From: Sphingomonas paucimobilis
Lineage (GTDB): Bacteria; Pseudomonadota; Alphaproteobacteria; Sphingomonadales; Sphingomonadaceae
NCBI GenBank assembly: GCA_945860425.1
Contig: CAMAQU010000082.1
Location: forward strand, 1 to 7,194
DNA length: 7,194 bases
Reading direction: 5' to 3'
Both the position numbers and the translations under genes were made by a program. Below are positions 5,743-7,194 of this stretch, piece after piece. Below the pieces are notes generated by a model, which searched no databases, was not told where the DNA came from, and saw only the letters and a list, made by a program, of their open reading frames with translations. Position 1 is the stretch's first letter, and each line of letters starts with the position of its first letter.

Positions 5743-5833
5743 TCCCCGGGGAGCCAGCTCTGGCTGAGAGGTGTGGGTAAGCGCCACACGACCCGCTGAA
5801 CCTGATCCGGCTAGCACCGGCGGAGGGAGCGGA
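5743..5833 (+). ncRNA. TPP riboswitch aptamer (THI box)
   Basis: This cis-acting RNA binds thiamine diphosphate and sits just upstream of thiC. Seen: the conserved blocks in order. CGGGGAGCC lies at 5747-5755 (consensus CGGGGTGCC), GGCTGAGAG at 5762-5770, ACCC at 5791-5794, and CTGAACCTGATCCGG at 5796-5810. CTAGCACCGGCGGAGGGA follows at 5811-5828. Between them an extra P3-type hairpin pairs GTGTGG (5771-5776) with CCACAC (5784-5789). AGCC (5752-5755) pairs with GGCT (5762-5765) as the pyrimidine-sensor arm. P1 appears short: TCCC (5743-5746) with GGGA of G-c-GGA (5829-5833), one bulged C. The match to the THI box is strong enough that no other riboswitch class is considered. Confidence 0.96.
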
Positions 5834-5892
5834 GACTGCACGCCCTGCGGACGTGCACGACAGCCGCTCTCTTCAACCAAGATTTGAGGAGA
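5822..5892 (+). promoter_or_regulatory. Riboswitch expression platform: thiC ribosome-binding-site sequestor and competing antisequestor
   Basis: Two exclusive pairings were found by eye. Sequestor: TCTCTTCAA (5868-5876) with TTGAGGAGA (5884-5892), 9 bp including one G-U, 7-nt loop; it covers the whole GAGGAG ribosome binding site. Antisequestor: GGAGGGAGCGG (5822-5832) with CCGCTCTCTTC (5864-5874), 11 bp including two G-U pairs. It takes the anti-binding-site strand away and also uses the conserved 3' end of the aptamer and its P1 strand. A TGCACG/CGTGCA hairpin (5837-5857) fits inside the antisequestor or stands alone in the bound form. No T-run follows any stem, so control is probably translational: TPP bound means thiC off. 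Energies were not computed. Confidence 0.7.
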
Positions 5893-5898
5893 CGAGCA

Positions 5899-7194
5899 GT
5901 GGCAGACATATCAGCGCGCACCGAAATCGGCGTAACAACGGGCCCGATTCGCGGGTCAAAGAAGATCTATGTCGGCAAGCATAGGGTCGCCATGCGGGAG
6001 ATCCATCTTGAGCCAAGCTCTGGGGAGGCCCCTGTGCGCGTCTATGACACGTCTGGCCCCTATACCGATCCCGATGCCCTGATTGATATTGCCACGGGTT
6101 TGCCGGAAATCCGCCGCCCATGGATTATGGCGCGCGGCGATGTGATGGAGGTCACGCAGCGCGAAGTAAAGCCTGAGGACAATGGTCAGCTTGGCCCCGA
6201 CCGCAGCGGCGGCGTCGCCCCATTCCCCAATGTCCGCAAGCAAGTGCTCCGCGCAAAGCCCGGCAACAACGTCAGCCAAATGCATTATGCGCGTAAGGGC
6301 ATCATCACCCCTGAAATGGAATATGTCGCGGAGCGCGAGAATCTGGGCCGCGCACGCCTTGCCGAATATAAGCGCGACGGCGAAAGCTTTGGCGCGTCGA
6401 TCCCTGATTATGTGACCCCAGAGTTCGTCCGCGACGAAATCGCCCGTGGCCGCGCGATCATCCCCAATAATATCAACCACCCTGAATCCGAACCAATGGC
6501 GATTGGCCGCAATTTCTTGGTCAAGATCAACGCCAATATCGGCAACAGCGCGGTTGCATCCGACGTGGCGACGGAGGTCGACAAGATGGTCTGGTCGATC
6601 CGCTGGGGCGCGGACACCGTGATGGATCTGTCCACCGGCCGCAATATTCACGACACCCGCGAATGGATTTTGCGCAACGCCCCCGTGCCAATCGGCACCG
6701 TGCCCATTTATCAGGCGTTGGAAAAGGTCGGTGGCGTTGCCGAAGACCTAACATGGGAAATCTTCGCCGATACGTTGATTGAGCAAGCCGAACAGGGCGT
6801 CGATTATTTCACCATCCACGCGGGCGTCCGCCTGCCGTATGTCCCATTGGCGGCCAAGCGCATGACCGGCATCGTGTCACGCGGCGGCAGTATCATGGCG
6901 AAATGGTGCCTTGCGCATCATAAAGAAAGCTTCCTCTACGAACGCTTTGACGAAATCACCGAGATTATGAAGGCCTATGACGTTGCCTATAGCCTTGGTG
7001 ACGGCCTGCGCCCCGGCAGCATTTACGACGCCAATGACGAAGCCCAATTTGCCGAGCTCTACACGCTGGGCGAACTGACCAAGCGTGCATGGGCGCAAGA
7101 TGTTCAGGTGATGATCGAAGGGCCCGGCCATGTGCCGATGCACAAGATCAAAGAAAATATGGAAAAGCAGTTGGAGGCGTGCGGAGAGGCGCCC
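5899..7194 (+). CDS. thiC: Phosphomethylpyrimidine synthase ThiC (N-terminal 432 residues; runs off the window)
   Basis: This radical-SAM enzyme converts aminoimidazole ribotide to hydroxymethylpyrimidine phosphate, the pyrimidine half of thiamine, in the cytoplasm. The frame stays open to the last base. Seen: TGPIRGSKKIYVG (14-26), YDTSGPYTDP (49-58) and GLPEIRRPWIMARGD (67-81). Further motifs are NFLVKINANIGNSAV (205-219), MDLSTGRNIH (242-251), IHAGV (306-310), SRGGS (327-331), SLGDGLRPG (365-373) and EGPGHVPM (407-414). These are the substrate- and metal-binding blocks of ThiC. The C-terminal Cys motif that holds the 4Fe-4S cluster should lie beyond the edge, since full length is usually about 600-630. 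The start is GTG at 5899-5901, with GAGGAGA 6 nt before it. It gives an N-terminus of ordinary length before the first conserved block. It is controlled by the TPP riboswitch 65 nt upstream. Confidence 0.97.
   Translation, partial: MADISARTEIGVTTGPIRGSKKIYVGKHRVAMREIHLEPSSGEAPVRVYDTSGPYTDPDALIDIATGLPEIRRPWIMARGDVMEVTQREVKPEDNGQLGPDRSGGVAPFPNVRKQVLRAKPGNNVSQMHYARKGIITPEMEYVAERENLGRARLAEYKRDGESFGASIPDYVTPEFVRDEIARGRAIIPNNINHPESEPMAIGRNFLVKINANIGNSAVASDVATEVDKMVWSIRWGADTVMDLSTGRNIHDTREWILRNAPVPIGTVPIYQALEKVGGVAEDLTWEIFADTLIEQAEQGVDYFTIHAGVRLPYVPLAAKRMTGIVSRGGSIMAKWCLAHHKESFLYERFDEITEIMKAYDVAYSLGDGLRPGSIYDANDEAQFAELYTLGELTKRAWAQDVQVMIEGPGHVPMHKIKENMEKQLEACGEAP

Noticed and set aside
5837..5857. 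Terminator hairpin in the thiC leader
   Set aside because: The perfect 6-bp TGCACG/CGTGCA stem is not followed by a T-run. It fits better as a spacer hairpin inside the antisequestor fold.
5956..6651. Minus-strand open frame (231 codons) opposite thiC
   Set aside because: It is a shadow of the thiC coding sequence. The translation is rich in histidine and aspartate from reversed codons, with no domain and no ribosome binding site I can support.
1..7194. Mobile element, CRISPR array, tRNA or defence system
   Set aside because: I saw no transposase or integrase motifs, no regularly spaced direct repeats, no tRNA-like cloverleaf and no nuclease or toxin gene; almost all bases are in recognised genes.

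Overview
The window is a carotenoid biosynthesis locus followed by the start of a thiamine biosynthesis gene. It most likely comes from an alphaproteobacterium of the order Sphingomonadales. That placement is an inference from the gene set (crtY-crtI-crtB beside an acyl-CoA thioesterase-like gene, a fatty-acid-hydroxylase-type membrane protein and a DUF2141 protein), the moderately high GC content and the character of the proteins. Genus cannot be read from the sequence.

Left part, minus strand (3665 down to 1): crtY (lycopene beta-cyclase), crtI (phytoene desaturase), a LOG-family nucleotide phosphoribohydrolase, and the first 140 codons of crtB (phytoene synthase), which runs off the left edge. 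crtY and crtI overlap by 3 nt, and the other gaps are 27 and 6 nt, so this looks like one operon. CrtB makes phytoene, CrtI desaturates it to lycopene and CrtY cyclises it to beta-carotene. All three crt genes start with GTG or TTG, and the inserted LOG gene starts with ATG inside a perfect small hairpin.

Middle, plus strand (3709 to 5665): diverging from crtY across only 43 nt is a gene for a double-hotdog thioesterase-like protein. It is followed by a histidine-box membrane hydroxylase of the fatty acid hydroxylase/sterol desaturase superfamily, which is a candidate carotenoid-ring or lipid hydroxylase but is not a classical CrtZ. A small exported DUF2141 protein comes next. The hydroxylase and DUF2141 genes overlap by 95 nt in different frames, so the conserved end of one enzyme and the signal peptide of the next share DNA.

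Right part, plus strand (about 5707 to the end): a candidate promoter, a TPP riboswitch and the first 432 codons of thiC, which runs off the right edge. The leader between aptamer and GTG start can be folded by eye into two mutually exclusive stems. One buries the thiC ribosome binding site; the other pairs the 3' end of the aptamer with the anti-ribosome-binding-site strand. This fits a translational OFF switch when TPP is bound.

I see no mobile element, CRISPR array, tRNA, rRNA or defence system, and no wholly new multi-gene system. The most interesting points are the 95-nt dual-coding overlap, the identity of the hydroxylase, the LOG gene inside the crt operon with its hairpin-embedded start, and the legible riboswitch expression platform.
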